Part shown: piece by piece, positions 1-6,356 of the stretch
How the letters are laid out: every line of letters starts with the position of its first letter
How positions within the stretch are numbered: the first letter of the stretch is position 1
Origin: Spirochaetales bacterium
GTDB lineage: Bacteria > Spirochaetota > Spirochaetia > JAGLYY01
Assembly (NCBI GenBank): GCA_023131935.1
Contig: JAGLYY010000130.1
Span: 1 to 8,618, forward strand
DNA length: 8,618 bases
Direction: 5' to 3'
The notes under the pieces: model-generated
What the model was told of the DNA's origin: nothing
The model's database searches: none
The model's input: only the letters and a program-made list of their open reading frames with translations
Made by a program: the position numbers and the translations under genes

Positions 1-14
1 GCAACCAAAAAAGC

Positions 15-167
15 AACCACGAATTAACACAAATAAACGCAAATGTTATGAAAGTGATCTTGGTTATAAAATTGCCGGCTATGAGAGAGAATCTACAATA
101 TTATAATGGAAAAAGTTTATCTCGGGTCACAATGAAAATTTGCGTTCATCTGCGTCCATTTGCGGTT
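15..167. repeat. Imperfect inverted-repeat intergenic element
   Basis: Two 31-nt arms (15-45 and 137-167) are inverted copies of each other. Aligning 15-45 with the reverse complement of 137-167 gives about 24 matches, and nearly all differences are A/G transitions. Each arm is itself built from a roughly 10-nt unit resembling RACGCARATG, so the arms are degenerate tandem repeats. The interior (46-136) is AT-rich and has no convincing ORF. GCAACCA also occurs twice near the left edge (1-7 and 13-19). Related ACGCAGATG-type repeats are, as I recall, common between genes in many environmental bacteria. I infer a dispersed, MITE-like or REP-like repeat. The rest of 1-224 holds no gene, and no clear terminator is visible after the MmcQ gene. 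Confidence 0.55.
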
Positions 168-224
168 TTATTTTCTTGATAAAAAACAAGATTATCAGGG
201 TTAATAGTATATGAAGTTCGGTTA

Positions 225-575
225 CTATAAATCATTGCGTACCGCCGCCGGCAGCCCTTGAAAGACCAGATCAAAAGAGTGATCGATAAGCCATAGTACT
301 TTTTCTTTCGGTATAGTTCCGTCGAGAATGAGGGTATTCCAATGCCGTTTATTCATATGATATCCCGGCAGAATCCCGGGAAACTGCTGCCGCAGATCCT
401 CCGCAAGCCCCGGATCACATTTCAGGTTTACCCGTGGGGGATCTTCCCTGTTGATATTTGTCAGGGCAAACATCTTTCCACCGATTTTGAAAACGAGGGT
501 CTCCTGGTCAAAAGGAAAATCCGCTACAGCCCCTGGTTTCCCTAAACAGTAGTCCCGGAGTTCAGTCAGCGTCAT
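225..575 (-). CDS. MmcQ/YjbR family protein
   Basis: The product is 116 aa, the usual length of MmcQ/YjbR proteins (small CyaY-like fold, suggested DNA-binding, function not established). Family hallmarks visible are the N-terminal LRDYCLGKPGA, a DFPF-xx-ETLVFK strand pair (about residues 19-30), a GGKMFAL strand with a VNLK segment (about 32-52), and the strongly conserved HMNKRHWNT followed by LDG (about 73-86). It ends with a helix typical of the family (LIDHSFDLV). The ATG at 575 has a strong Shine-Dalgarno (AGGGAGGA) inside the last codons of the upstream deacetylase gene. Only one base separates that gene's TAA from this ATG, so translation is probably coupled. It is the last gene of the minus-strand operon. 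No catalytic role is claimed. Confidence 0.9.
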   Translation of the reverse strand: MTLTELRDYCLGKPGAVADFPFDQETLVFKIGGKMFALTNINREDPPRVNLKCDPGLAEDLRQQFPGILPGYHMNKRHWNTLILDGTIPKEKVLWLIDHSFDLVFQGLPAAVRNDL

Positions 576-576
576 G

Positions 577-1611
577 TTAATCCTCCCTCTTAAGTAAGGG
601 GATCAATCCCAATCTCTTTTTCAGCACCCAGAGGAGAAAAGAGGAATAAACCTCCCAGGAGAAGGCGCCATATCCTCCGGCGGTCACGTAGGCTACGGGC
701 AGTTTCCGTTCTTCGAGAAACCGGTACACCAGCTGGTCCCGTTCTATCAGCTCTTCCAGGCTTAAATTCAGGAGGTCGGCAGATGCCAGCTCATCTTTCT
801 CATAGGGGTCAACACCATCGACGACTAGAACAAGATCTGGCCGGAGATATGAATCTAGCTCCTCCAGACCACGGGAAAGCCGGGTGTTATACATTCGGGC
901 TTCTTCGGCTCCCACCGGAATATCAATATCGCTGGGGATATATGAGGGGTCCCTGTTTTGCAGCTCCACTTCAAGGTCCCCATCCAAGGGCCACCCCTTT
1001 GCCATATGGATACTTAAAGTAATTACTGAAGGATCATCGACGGTGAGGGCTGCGGTACCATCCCCTTTATGTGCATCTACATCTATTACCCAGGCTCTTT
1101 GAATCTGCCCTTCGGCCTGAAGGGTCCGGATGCTGATGAGAATATCATGGACCAGGCAGAAACCGTTTCCCCTGTCCCTCTGAGCATGGTGCATACCACC
1201 GCCGAGATTGAAACAGAACCCTGTACCCAGGGCGGAGCGGCAGCATTGCAGGGTACCGGCGGCATCCTTGAGGACCCAATCCCGAACCTCCGAGAGGGGG
1301 CGCACTGCCTTCGAAGGATTGTACCGGTGATATTTTCCCTCCTCATCAATGAGCCCGAAGGTTTGAATTATCTCCCCTTCTACCCCGTTCCCGAAAAGCC
1401 TCTCGATATATTCTTTTGAGTGCACCCGGAGGAGATGCTGAGAACTGAGAATTTTATTCTCGCGCTCCTGGTACCATTTGTCCCTATGTCTGTATAGTTC
1501 GGGATCTTCAAGGAGAACTTGTAGGGTACGATCTGCTTTACTGTTACTTATTGGAATAAGGATACCAAAATCCTTGAAACTGATCGGCTGATCCGGGGAA
1601 TAAATGACCAT
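577..1611 (-). CDS. Histone deacetylase family protein (zinc-dependent deacetylase)
   Basis: The 344-aa length matches single-domain arginase/deacetylase-fold enzymes (HDAC, AcuC and acetylpolyamine amidohydrolase group). GGGMHHA (137-143) carries the catalytic His pair H141/H142. IDVDAH-KGDG (176-185) supplies zinc ligands D179 and H181. VDGVDP (264-269) supplies the third ligand D268. AGGY (321-324) provides the transition-state Tyr. All core residues are present, so the enzyme should be active on an acetyl-lysine, acetylpolyamine or similar amide; the substrate cannot be told from sequence. There is no signal peptide, so it is cytoplasmic. The ATG lies 4 nt after the stop of the GGDEF-EAL gene and has only a weak Shine-Dalgarno, which suggests reinitiation or coupling. 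A GNAT acetyltransferase sits two genes upstream, so acetylation and deacetylation genes share an operon. A functional pairing is inference only. Confidence 0.92.
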   Translation of the reverse strand: MVIYSPDQPISFKDFGILIPISNSKADRTLQVLLEDPELYRHRDKWYQERENKILSSQHLLRVHSKEYIERLFGNGVEGEIIQTFGLIDEEGKYHRYNPSKAVRPLSEVRDWVLKDAAGTLQCCRSALGTGFCFNLGGGMHHAQRDRGNGFCLVHDILISIRTLQAEGQIQRAWVIDVDAHKGDGTAALTVDDPSVITLSIHMAKGWPLDGDLEVELQNRDPSYIPSDIDIPVGAEEARMYNTRLSRGLEELDSYLRPDLVLVVDGVDPYEKDELASADLLNLSLEELIERDQLVYRFLEERKLPVAYVTAGGYGAFSWEVYSSFLLWVLKKRLGLIPLLKRED

Positions 1612-1615
1612 CCGC

Positions 1616-3721
1616 TTATCTCACAGAAATCATACTCAGCATCTTGTCGATTGCCATGGGTTCCCCGAAGAGATACCCTTGACAAAAATCACAGCCAAGG
1701 GTCTCCAGGTACCTTGCCTGAGCTTCCCTTTCAACTCCCTCAGCCAGCACTTCAAACCCGAGGTTTTTCGCCAGGGTGATGATCGAGGACACAAGGGCTT
1801 TATCAGTTTCATTCTCAGGTATTCCTGCTATAAAACTCTTATCAATTTTCACGATGTGTACGGGAAGAACCTTGAGGTAACTTAATGAGGAATAACCGGT
1901 ACCAAAATCGTCAATTGAAAGTTCGAACCCCATTTCTGTCAGAGCTTCAAGGAGGGGAAGTGTTTCGTCAAAATCCTCCATCAGGGCGCTTTCGGTTATC
2001 TCAAAACCAATCTGAGCCGGATTTACCTCATACCGGTCCAGAAGGGAGGTGATCGCGGGGATAATTTCCTTGCGGTGAAACTGTTTTACCGACAGATTAA
2101 TATTCATCTGAAATCCCGGGTATGATTCATCAAATAATTTCAGATCTTTGAAAGCCTTTTCAAGGACCCAATCTCCCAGTAGATGAATATAACCGGAGGC
2201 TTCCGCCTGAGGAATAAATTCCTCCGGAGATACCCGTCCAAGTTCAGGGTGATTCCAGCGGAGAAGAGCCTCCGCGCCAACAACAGAACCGTCTGAATTG
2301 ATTATTGGCTGGTAATTGAGATAGAATTGCCCATCCGCGATCCCTGCCCGGATACCGTGCAGGATGGTCCTTTTCCGTTCAGCTGCCGCCTGCATTTCCT
2401 CAGTGAAATAACGAAAAGTATTCCGCGCCTTTTTCGCCTCCCGGAGGGCGGTTTCCGCGTTACTGACAAGTTCGGACACCCGCATCCCATCTTCAGTAAG
2501 AAAGGTAATCCCAATGCTACTGCTCATGTAGACCGGGACATCCTGAATCTGAAAAGGTTCTGAGAATACACCTGCAAGTTTCTTAACAAGGGGCGTAATG
2601 TCGCCACCAGAAGAAAGGGCTTCACTGATGATTCCATACTCATCACCGCTGACCCGGAACAGCAAATCTCCCTCTCCGAGACACTCCTTAAATCGTTCCC
2701 CCGTCTGTTTAAGTAACAGATCACCATTCACATGGCCGAATGAATTATTGAAGGCCTTGAAATGATCGAGATCTATCAGGATCAAAGCTACCGGAGTGCC
2801 GCTCCCCAGCCGGAGGCCTGTTACCAGATGTTCAAGATGAAGATAAAATGATTTCCTGTTGAGCCATCCTGTAAGAAAGTCTCGGTAGGCAAGGAAGGTC
2901 AGGTCCTTCTGCTTTTTTTCCAGATCTTTTTTTCGTTTCTCTGCCAGTGCAACATGCTCAAGAAACCACCTGGTAAGACTAAAAGTGGCCCCTATCTGGA
3001 AGATAGTTAACCCGATAATAAACCGTGAAAATTGAATGTCGGGAAAGGGATCAATATAGCTTCCACTGAGATTGAAGATTAAATCATCTACGCCGCAATA
3101 AATGGTAAATATTATCCCGAAAAAAAGCGGGAAAAGGTATCCCCGGCCACGAAGCTTAATTATTTCAAAGAGCAAAGTCACAGTCATATAGAGAGCATAA
3201 ATAAAGAAAAGGTAATCAGGAAAAGGGAATAATGGTCCGGTTGCCCCCCTCCCGAGAAATCGGGCGTAGATTGCCGCGTTTGGATGCCGCTCCGTAACAG
3301 AAACAAAAAAATCGGGGAATCCGAAGGCAACAATTCCCCCAAGGACACAAAGTAGTATTCCTGCCCGGAAAAGTATCCTGTTCATCCGGAGCACCACTAC
3401 AGAAGGAGAGGAGGATGCCATAAGATGATGACGGAGAAAATAGGGTATTGCTATCATATATCCAAGGAGAGAGTACTGCTCGATTCTATTGAGCTCCGCC
3501 GCGATCCTGAAACTACCCTTTATACTTCCAAGATAGAGGACAAGAACCTCCATTACAATAAACAGGAAGGAGATAAGTGATAATAAGAGAAAAGAGGAAT
3601 AGCGATGGTTTCGATACTTGACAGCAGCAATTGCTGCAATGATAACCCCCCCAAGAACAACCCCGGAAGAGAAGAGAGGTATCAGTAATTCAAATAACGG
3701 CAGGTTACCCATCCCACTCAT
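1616..3721 (-). CDS. Membrane-anchored GGDEF-EAL protein (cyclic-di-GMP phosphodiesterase likely)
   Basis: The 701-aa product has three parts. Residues 1-255 contain about six to seven hydrophobic segments (roughly 10-33, 41-64, 85-96, 115-135, 167-190, 197-212 and 230-250), giving a membrane sensor region with no family I recognise. A short charged coiled-coil linker follows (about 259-275). The GGDEF domain (about 276-440) has the signature SGDEY (358-362) in place of GGDEF, so cyclase activity is doubtful. The EAL domain (about 455-701) keeps EALLRW (E484), N542, E574, DDFGTGYSS (D604, D605), KIDKSF (K625, D627), EGVE (E661) and QGY (Q681). All metal and catalytic residues of active c-di-GMP phosphodiesterases are therefore present. 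The ATG at 3721 has no clear Shine-Dalgarno, and the ATG three codons later is an alternative. It lies 19 nt after the acetyltransferase stop and 4 nt before the deacetylase start. Confidence 0.93.
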   Translation of the reverse strand: MSGMGNLPLFELLIPLFSSGVVLGGVIIAAIAAVKYRNHRYSSFLLLSLISFLFIVMEVLVLYLGSIKGSFRIAAELNRIEQYSLLGYMIAIPYFLRHHLMASSSPSVVVLRMNRILFRAGILLCVLGGIVAFGFPDFFVSVTERHPNAAIYARFLGRGATGPLFPFPDYLFFIYALYMTVTLLFEIIKLRGRGYLFPLFFGIIFTIYCGVDDLIFNLSGSYIDPFPDIQFSRFIIGLTIFQIGATFSLTRWFLEHVALAEKRKKDLEKKQKDLTFLAYRDFLTGWLNRKSFYLHLEHLVTGLRLGSGTPVALILIDLDHFKAFNNSFGHVNGDLLLKQTGERFKECLGEGDLLFRVSGDEYGIISEALSSGGDITPLVKKLAGVFSEPFQIQDVPVYMSSSIGITFLTEDGMRVSELVSNAETALREAKKARNTFRYFTEEMQAAAERKRTILHGIRAGIADGQFYLNYQPIINSDGSVVGAEALLRWNHPELGRVSPEEFIPQAEASGYIHLLGDWVLEKAFKDLKLFDESYPGFQMNINLSVKQFHRKEIIPAITSLLDRYEVNPAQIGFEITESALMEDFDETLPLLEALTEMGFELSIDDFGTGYSSLSYLKVLPVHIVKIDKSFIAGIPENETDKALVSSIITLAKNLGFEVLAEGVEREAQARYLETLGCDFCQGYLFGEPMAIDKMLSMISVR

Positions 3722-3740
3722 AACACTATACTATCACAAA

Positions 3741-4160
3741 TCATATTGCCAGAGACATAATTCCGATATCCTGCCTGAGCTCCCACACGAGGGCTGCCCA
3801 GAATTTTTTCCCCAGTTCGTTATCATTGTAGATGAAAAGGTGAACTTTTCCGATCCCCATCCCCTTCAGGATGTCCAGAGAGATATTTACCAGCTTGGAG
3901 CCTATTCCCCGTTGTCTGAATTCGGGATCAACCGCCAAATGGTGAAGATATCCCCTCCTGCCATCATGACCGGCCAGCAGACAGGCAACAATTTTGCCGG
4001 TTTCTACTGTTATATAACTGCATCCCGGGTTCCTATCAAGAAAAAACTCAATTGCCGTTTTTCTATCCGCGGAACTTAGACCCATCCCCGGGGTCCTTTT
4101 CCAGAGATCCAGGAGACCATCGTAATCTTGAATATTCATTTCACGATATAAGGGAGCCAA
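3741..4160 (-). CDS. GNAT family N-acetyltransferase (TTG start)
   Basis: The 139-aa product is a single GNAT domain. The acetyl-CoA pyrophosphate-binding motif is RQRGIG (82-87), preceded by the strand HHLAVDPEF and followed by the helix SKLVNISLDILKGMG. The N-terminal YREMNIQDYDGLLDLW and TPGMGLSSAD resemble a common GNAT subfamily whose members begin around IRKMTIEDYD. I therefore accept the TTG start at 4160, because starting at the ATG at 4139 would remove the conserved first strand. The TTG has a Shine-Dalgarno GGAGGA at 4164-4169. The acceptor substrate is unknown. It is the first gene of the four-gene minus-strand string and begins only 40 nt after the tRNA-Arg, directly behind the tRNA terminator. 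Confidence 0.88.
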   Translation of the reverse strand: MAPLYREMNIQDYDGLLDLWKRTPGMGLSSADRKTAIEFFLDRNPGCSYITVETGKIVACLLAGHDGRRGYLHHLAVDPEFRQRGIGSKLVNISLDILKGMGIGKVHLFIYNDNELGKKFWAALVWELRQDIGIMSLAI

Positions 4161-4163
4161 GGA

Positions 4164-4169
4164 TCCTCC
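4164..4169 (-). promoter_or_regulatory. Shine-Dalgarno deciding the TTG start of the acetyltransferase
   Basis: GGAGGA lies 3 nt before the TTG at 4160 on the minus strand. No comparable site precedes the internal ATG at 4139. Together with the conserved residues upstream of that ATG, this supports initiation at TTG. The spacing is slightly short. The site abuts the U-tract of the tRNA terminator. Confidence 0.6.
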
Positions 4170-4170
4170 A

Positions 4171-4198
4171 TAAAAAAAGCCCCCAAAAACAGGGAGCT
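4171..4198 (-). terminator. Rho-independent terminator of tRNA-Arg
   Basis: On the minus strand AGCTCCC (4198-4192) can pair with GGGGGCT (4184-4178) through a 7-nt loop (TGTTTTT). This gives a 7-bp stem with one G-U pair, followed by a run of T residues (4178-4172). It starts 2 nt after the tRNA discriminator base and ends only about 11 nt before the acetyltransferase start codon. Confidence 0.85.
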
Positions 4199-4199
4199 A

Positions 4200-4273
4200 T
4201 GAGCACGGCGGGATTCGAACCCACGGCCTCTTCCTCCGGAGGGAAGCGCTCTATCCAGCTGAGCTACGCGCCC
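4200..4273 (-). tRNA. tRNA-Arg (anticodon CCG)
   Basis: The minus strand folds into a full cloverleaf. The acceptor GGGCGCG pairs with CGTGCTC (two G-U pairs) and is followed by discriminator A at 4200. The D stem is GCTC/GAGC. The anticodon stem CTTCC/GGAAG encloses the loop CTCCGGA, with anticodon CCG at 4237-4239. The T arm is GTGGG-TTCGAAT-CCCGC. The 3' CCA is not encoded (TAG follows), so the genome needs a CCA-adding enzyme. Its promoter and terminator are listed separately. It sits exactly where the GC-richer gene string changes to the AT-rich island. Confidence 0.96.
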
Positions 4274-4307
4274 CGGATAGTTTATGTTGCTAAAGCTGAT
4301 ATGGTTG

Positions 4308-4336
4308 AAAATAGGGGATTATTGGAGTTTTGTCAA
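4308..4336 (-). promoter_or_regulatory. Sigma-70-type promoter for tRNA-Arg
   Basis: On the minus strand TTGACA (4336-4331) is followed by a 17-nt spacer and TATTTT (4313-4308). Transcription would start near 4301, about 28 nt before the mature tRNA. Because this promoter belongs to the tRNA, the island boundary must lie at or beyond about 4340. The same promoter may also feed the downstream four-gene operon by read-through. Confidence 0.75.
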
Positions 4337-4344
4337 CGTATCCA

Positions 4345-4651
4345 GGTAATAAGATTAAATAGGTTGTGAAAATTGCATACACCATAAGTTGCACCATGGA
4401 GTGAAGGAAATCTACTGGGAACACGAGGGTAATCCAAACATCTGCATACTTATAGATAACGAGATCGTCAAACGCCAAGCACTGGTGACACACAAAACCA
4501 GAGGTCTAATGAACGATCTACTAATAAGAAAACGATATTCATACTTCAAGGGGACGGCATTTCAGCCCTCTATCTCATTGAGACCTTATGGGATAAATCG
4601 CAAATAGGGAAAGTTGGGATTACTATGATTTGTCAGCAATATAGGAAGGAG
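4345..4651. other. AT-rich intergenic stretch with possible decayed coding sequence
   Basis: No gene here can be supported. One plus-strand frame is open at 4389-4607 (72 codons from ATG, no good ribosome binding site), with a protein-like stretch including ICILIDNEIVKRQALV. A second plus-strand frame is open from about 4460 to 4699, ending in the TAG just before the nuclease gene, and reads plausibly (including QGDGISALYLIETLWDKSQ) but has no usable start. Two adjacent, partly overlapping plausible frames could be a frameshifted remnant of an older gene. I recognise neither, and chance open frames in AT-rich DNA are equally possible. Confidence 0.3.
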
Positions 4652-4680
4652 TTGAACATTTTTACTTGCACAATTATAGA
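4652..4680 (+). promoter_or_regulatory. Probable promoter of the sce7726-type gene
   Basis: TTGAAC (4652-4657), a 17-nt spacer and TATAGA (4675-4680) form a reasonable sigma-70 promoter. The start would fall near 4687, about 30 nt before the ATG at 4718. The sequence ATAACAC (4680-4686), overlapping and just after the -10 element, repeats the half-site seen in the operator at 8107-8132. Confidence 0.5.
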
Positions 4681-4717
4681 TAACACGATAGATTTTTAGT
4701 AGTGTTTGGAGATAACT

Positions 4718-5332
4718 ATGAATGATTCACAAATTCGAGAGAATTTCCATAGAAAGAAAATAATAAAATACCACAATGACCCAAACGCACTCGTTATAGA
4801 TGAGCTAGGTATTAAGCATGGCATATGCCGTGCTGATATCGCTATTGTAAATGGTCGTTTCATTGGTTTCGAAATAAAAAGCGATGCAGACAGCTTATAT
4901 AGACTGAACAACCAAATTAAATACTATAACGCCATATTTGATCATGCTTCATTAGTCTTTAGCGACTGTCACCTTAAGAATGCACTAAAGATAATTCCTG
5001 ATTGGTGGGGAGCCATTTCTGCTACAAGAGGCCGAAGAGGAGCAATTCATTTTAGAACATTACGAAGACCAAAACAGAATCCAGTAATTGATGTATTCTC
5101 AGTTGCACAACTCCTATGGCGAACTGAAGCTTATGATCTGCTATCAAAATTAGGCATTAGTGGAAAACTTCTAAGACAAAAACGAGAGATACTCTATAAA
5201 GAAATTGCAAGTGTTATAGATTTGAATGATCTTCGGAACATCGTTAGAGACTACATGAAGAACCGTGCAAATTGGAGAGATCAAAAATCACTTTCGTCAA
5301 ATGATGGTTCGTCCCAACCTTTCGCCAAGTAG
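4718..5332 (+). CDS. sce7726 family protein, PD-(D/E)xK nuclease-like
   Basis: The product is 204 aa from the ATG at 4718. A TTG at 4706 would add four residues but overlaps the Shine-Dalgarno GGAG (4708-4711), so the ATG is preferred. The N-terminal half carries a PD-(D/E)xK-like core: E29 (IDELGI), R38-A-D40 (CRADIAIV), E52-I-K54 (GFEIKSD) and Q66 (RLNNQIKYY). This is the pattern of a Mg-dependent nuclease active site. The C-terminal half has WWGAISA-x-RGRRGAIHF, followed by a helical region with AQLLWRTEA. This architecture matches my memory of the sce7726 family, named from Sorangium, whose members often neighbour sce7725 or beta-family genes. It is the only plus-strand gene of the island, and its last 89 nt overlap the beta gene tail to tail. 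It is a candidate effector of the module. Nuclease activity is inferred, not shown. Confidence 0.82.
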   Translation: MNDSQIRENFHRKKIIKYHNDPNALVIDELGIKHGICRADIAIVNGRFIGFEIKSDADSLYRLNNQIKYYNAIFDHASLVFSDCHLKNALKIIPDWWGAISATRGRRGAIHFRTLRRPKQNPVIDVFSVAQLLWRTEAYDLLSKLGISGKLLRQKREILYKEIASVIDLNDLRNIVRDYMKNRANWRDQKSLSSNDGSSQPFAK

Positions 5333-6344
5333 ATAAATTACCCGTCTTTGCGCTCCCTATGGCGCAATTCGCGATATATTCGTCACCATATGAAAAATCA
5401 ACTCCAAGAAATTGCGAAGATGCTACTAGTGTCTTGCAATGTTCACGATATTGCCCATACCCATGATCTCGAACATTGGGTCCTTTAATAATTATCCAAG
5501 CATCGTCAATCGTATATCTTATTGTTGCGGCTGGTTTCACTAATCTCATATCAACGTTTAACACATTAGGGTGATTAATGACGTAGTCACCGAACGTTGG
5601 TAACCTAATTCTTTTGTCGGTAAAATTGTTACATAACATTTCATATATCTGCCATTCATATCGCTGGATAACTGCAAATCCTCGTTTTACTTCCGCCATC
5701 GATGCATGGAATGAAGTTCCAATGATAGTGAAAGTTCTCCATTGATCTAAATATGGGAGTTTTACTATCATCTTATCCAGTAATTTCAGAAATCCTTCTA
5801 ACGGAAGGAAATTTGGTGCGTGTAAATCAATGATCAAATCACACTCTTCTGTATTACTCCCAATGTATAGCAATAGAGTATCAATCGTACTATTGAAAGA
5901 AGCCTTCGCCACATCTTCTAGACTAATGCGTATACATAAACCGCGATCGCTTTGTGATACAATATCTTTTATTGCATTCTCGCTTTGAGGATCAATTTTG
6001 GGTTTTATTACTGGCACTGCCATACATCCGTACGATTCTAAATCATTGAAAATATAAGTTATCGGATGCATTCCATCCGTCATCCTCTCAGACGGCTCAA
6101 TTAGTTTCATATCTACAAAACAGAAGCGGTCTCCCCATTTGTCCTTCACTCGTTTCGCAAAAGATGGAAGATGCTCATCAATTGTTTTCTTTGGAGACCT
6201 AGTTTCAAAATCGAATCCGATTTCCGGAACTTCGATTAATGGGGTCATGAAATCTTTTAAATGCTCAGGAAGGTTTAGTACCGCCTGATATTCACCTTGT
6301 TTCCAACGGAGACATGGCACATAATGATAATGATTGAAACTCAT
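5244..6344 (-). CDS. Beta family protein (phage P4 Beta-like)
   Basis: The 366-aa product is typical of the Beta protein family (Pfam PF14350 as I recall, named for the P4 protein that prevents Gop-mediated killing). The N-terminal signature YVPCLRWKQGEYQAVLNL (8-25), then TPLIEVPEIGFDF (34-46), and the C-terminal STWRKVGTNHHLTKV (338-352) are family features. The middle has alternating strands and helices with VDMKLI, VPVIKP and IIDLHA, suggesting a TIM-barrel-like fold. There is no signal peptide or membrane segment. The ATG has a strong Shine-Dalgarno (GGGAGGTGA) within the 12-nt gap after the XRE-ImmA gene, so both are co-transcribed. The last 29 codons are antisense to the end of the sce7726-type gene. 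I infer that it acts as antitoxin, sensor or regulator of the effector in this module. The biochemical activity of the family is unknown to me. Confidence 0.87.
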   Translation of the reverse strand: MSFNHYHYVPCLRWKQGEYQAVLNLPEHLKDFMTPLIEVPEIGFDFETRSPKKTIDEHLPSFAKRVKDKWGDRFCFVDMKLIEPSERMTDGMHPITYIFNDLESYGCMAVPVIKPKIDPQSENAIKDIVSQSDRGLCIRISLEDVAKASFNSTIDTLLLYIGSNTEECDLIIDLHAPNFLPLEGFLKLLDKMIVKLPYLDQWRTFTIIGTSFHASMAEVKRGFAVIQRYEWQIYEMLCNNFTDKRIRLPTFGDYVINHPNVLNVDMRLVKPAATIRYTIDDAWIIIKGPNVRDHGYGQYREHCKTLVASSQFLGVDFSYGDEYIANCAIGSAKTGNLSTWRKVGTNHHLTKVIFDLSNLHGSSCSL

Positions 6345-6356
6345 TCTTTCACCTCC

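Noticed and set aside
15..167. The repeat at the left edge as a CRISPR array.
   Set aside because: The repeats are short, degenerate and directly abutting with no spacers, and the two arms are inverted rather than direct.
1069..1419. A long plus-strand reading frame and several others opposite the deacetylase and GGDEF-EAL genes.
   Set aside because: They are antisense to genes with intact catalytic motifs, show no family features and have no ribosome binding sites.
3618..4079. Plus-strand 153-codon frame spanning the acetyltransferase gene.
   Set aside because: It is the mirror of the GNAT coding sequence, which has a clear acetyl-CoA motif, and the mirror has no recognisable domain.
4290..4493. 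Minus-strand 67-codon frame upstream of tRNA-Arg.
   Set aside because: It runs through the tRNA promoter, has no ribosome binding site and is rich in hydrophobic residues typical of chance AT-rich frames.
5348..5367. Hairpin TTGCGC / GCGCAA just after the stop of the plus-strand nuclease-like gene, as a terminator.
   Set aside because: The stem is only 6-7 bp, no T-run follows on either strand, and the sequence lies within the beta coding region, so it is probably incidental.
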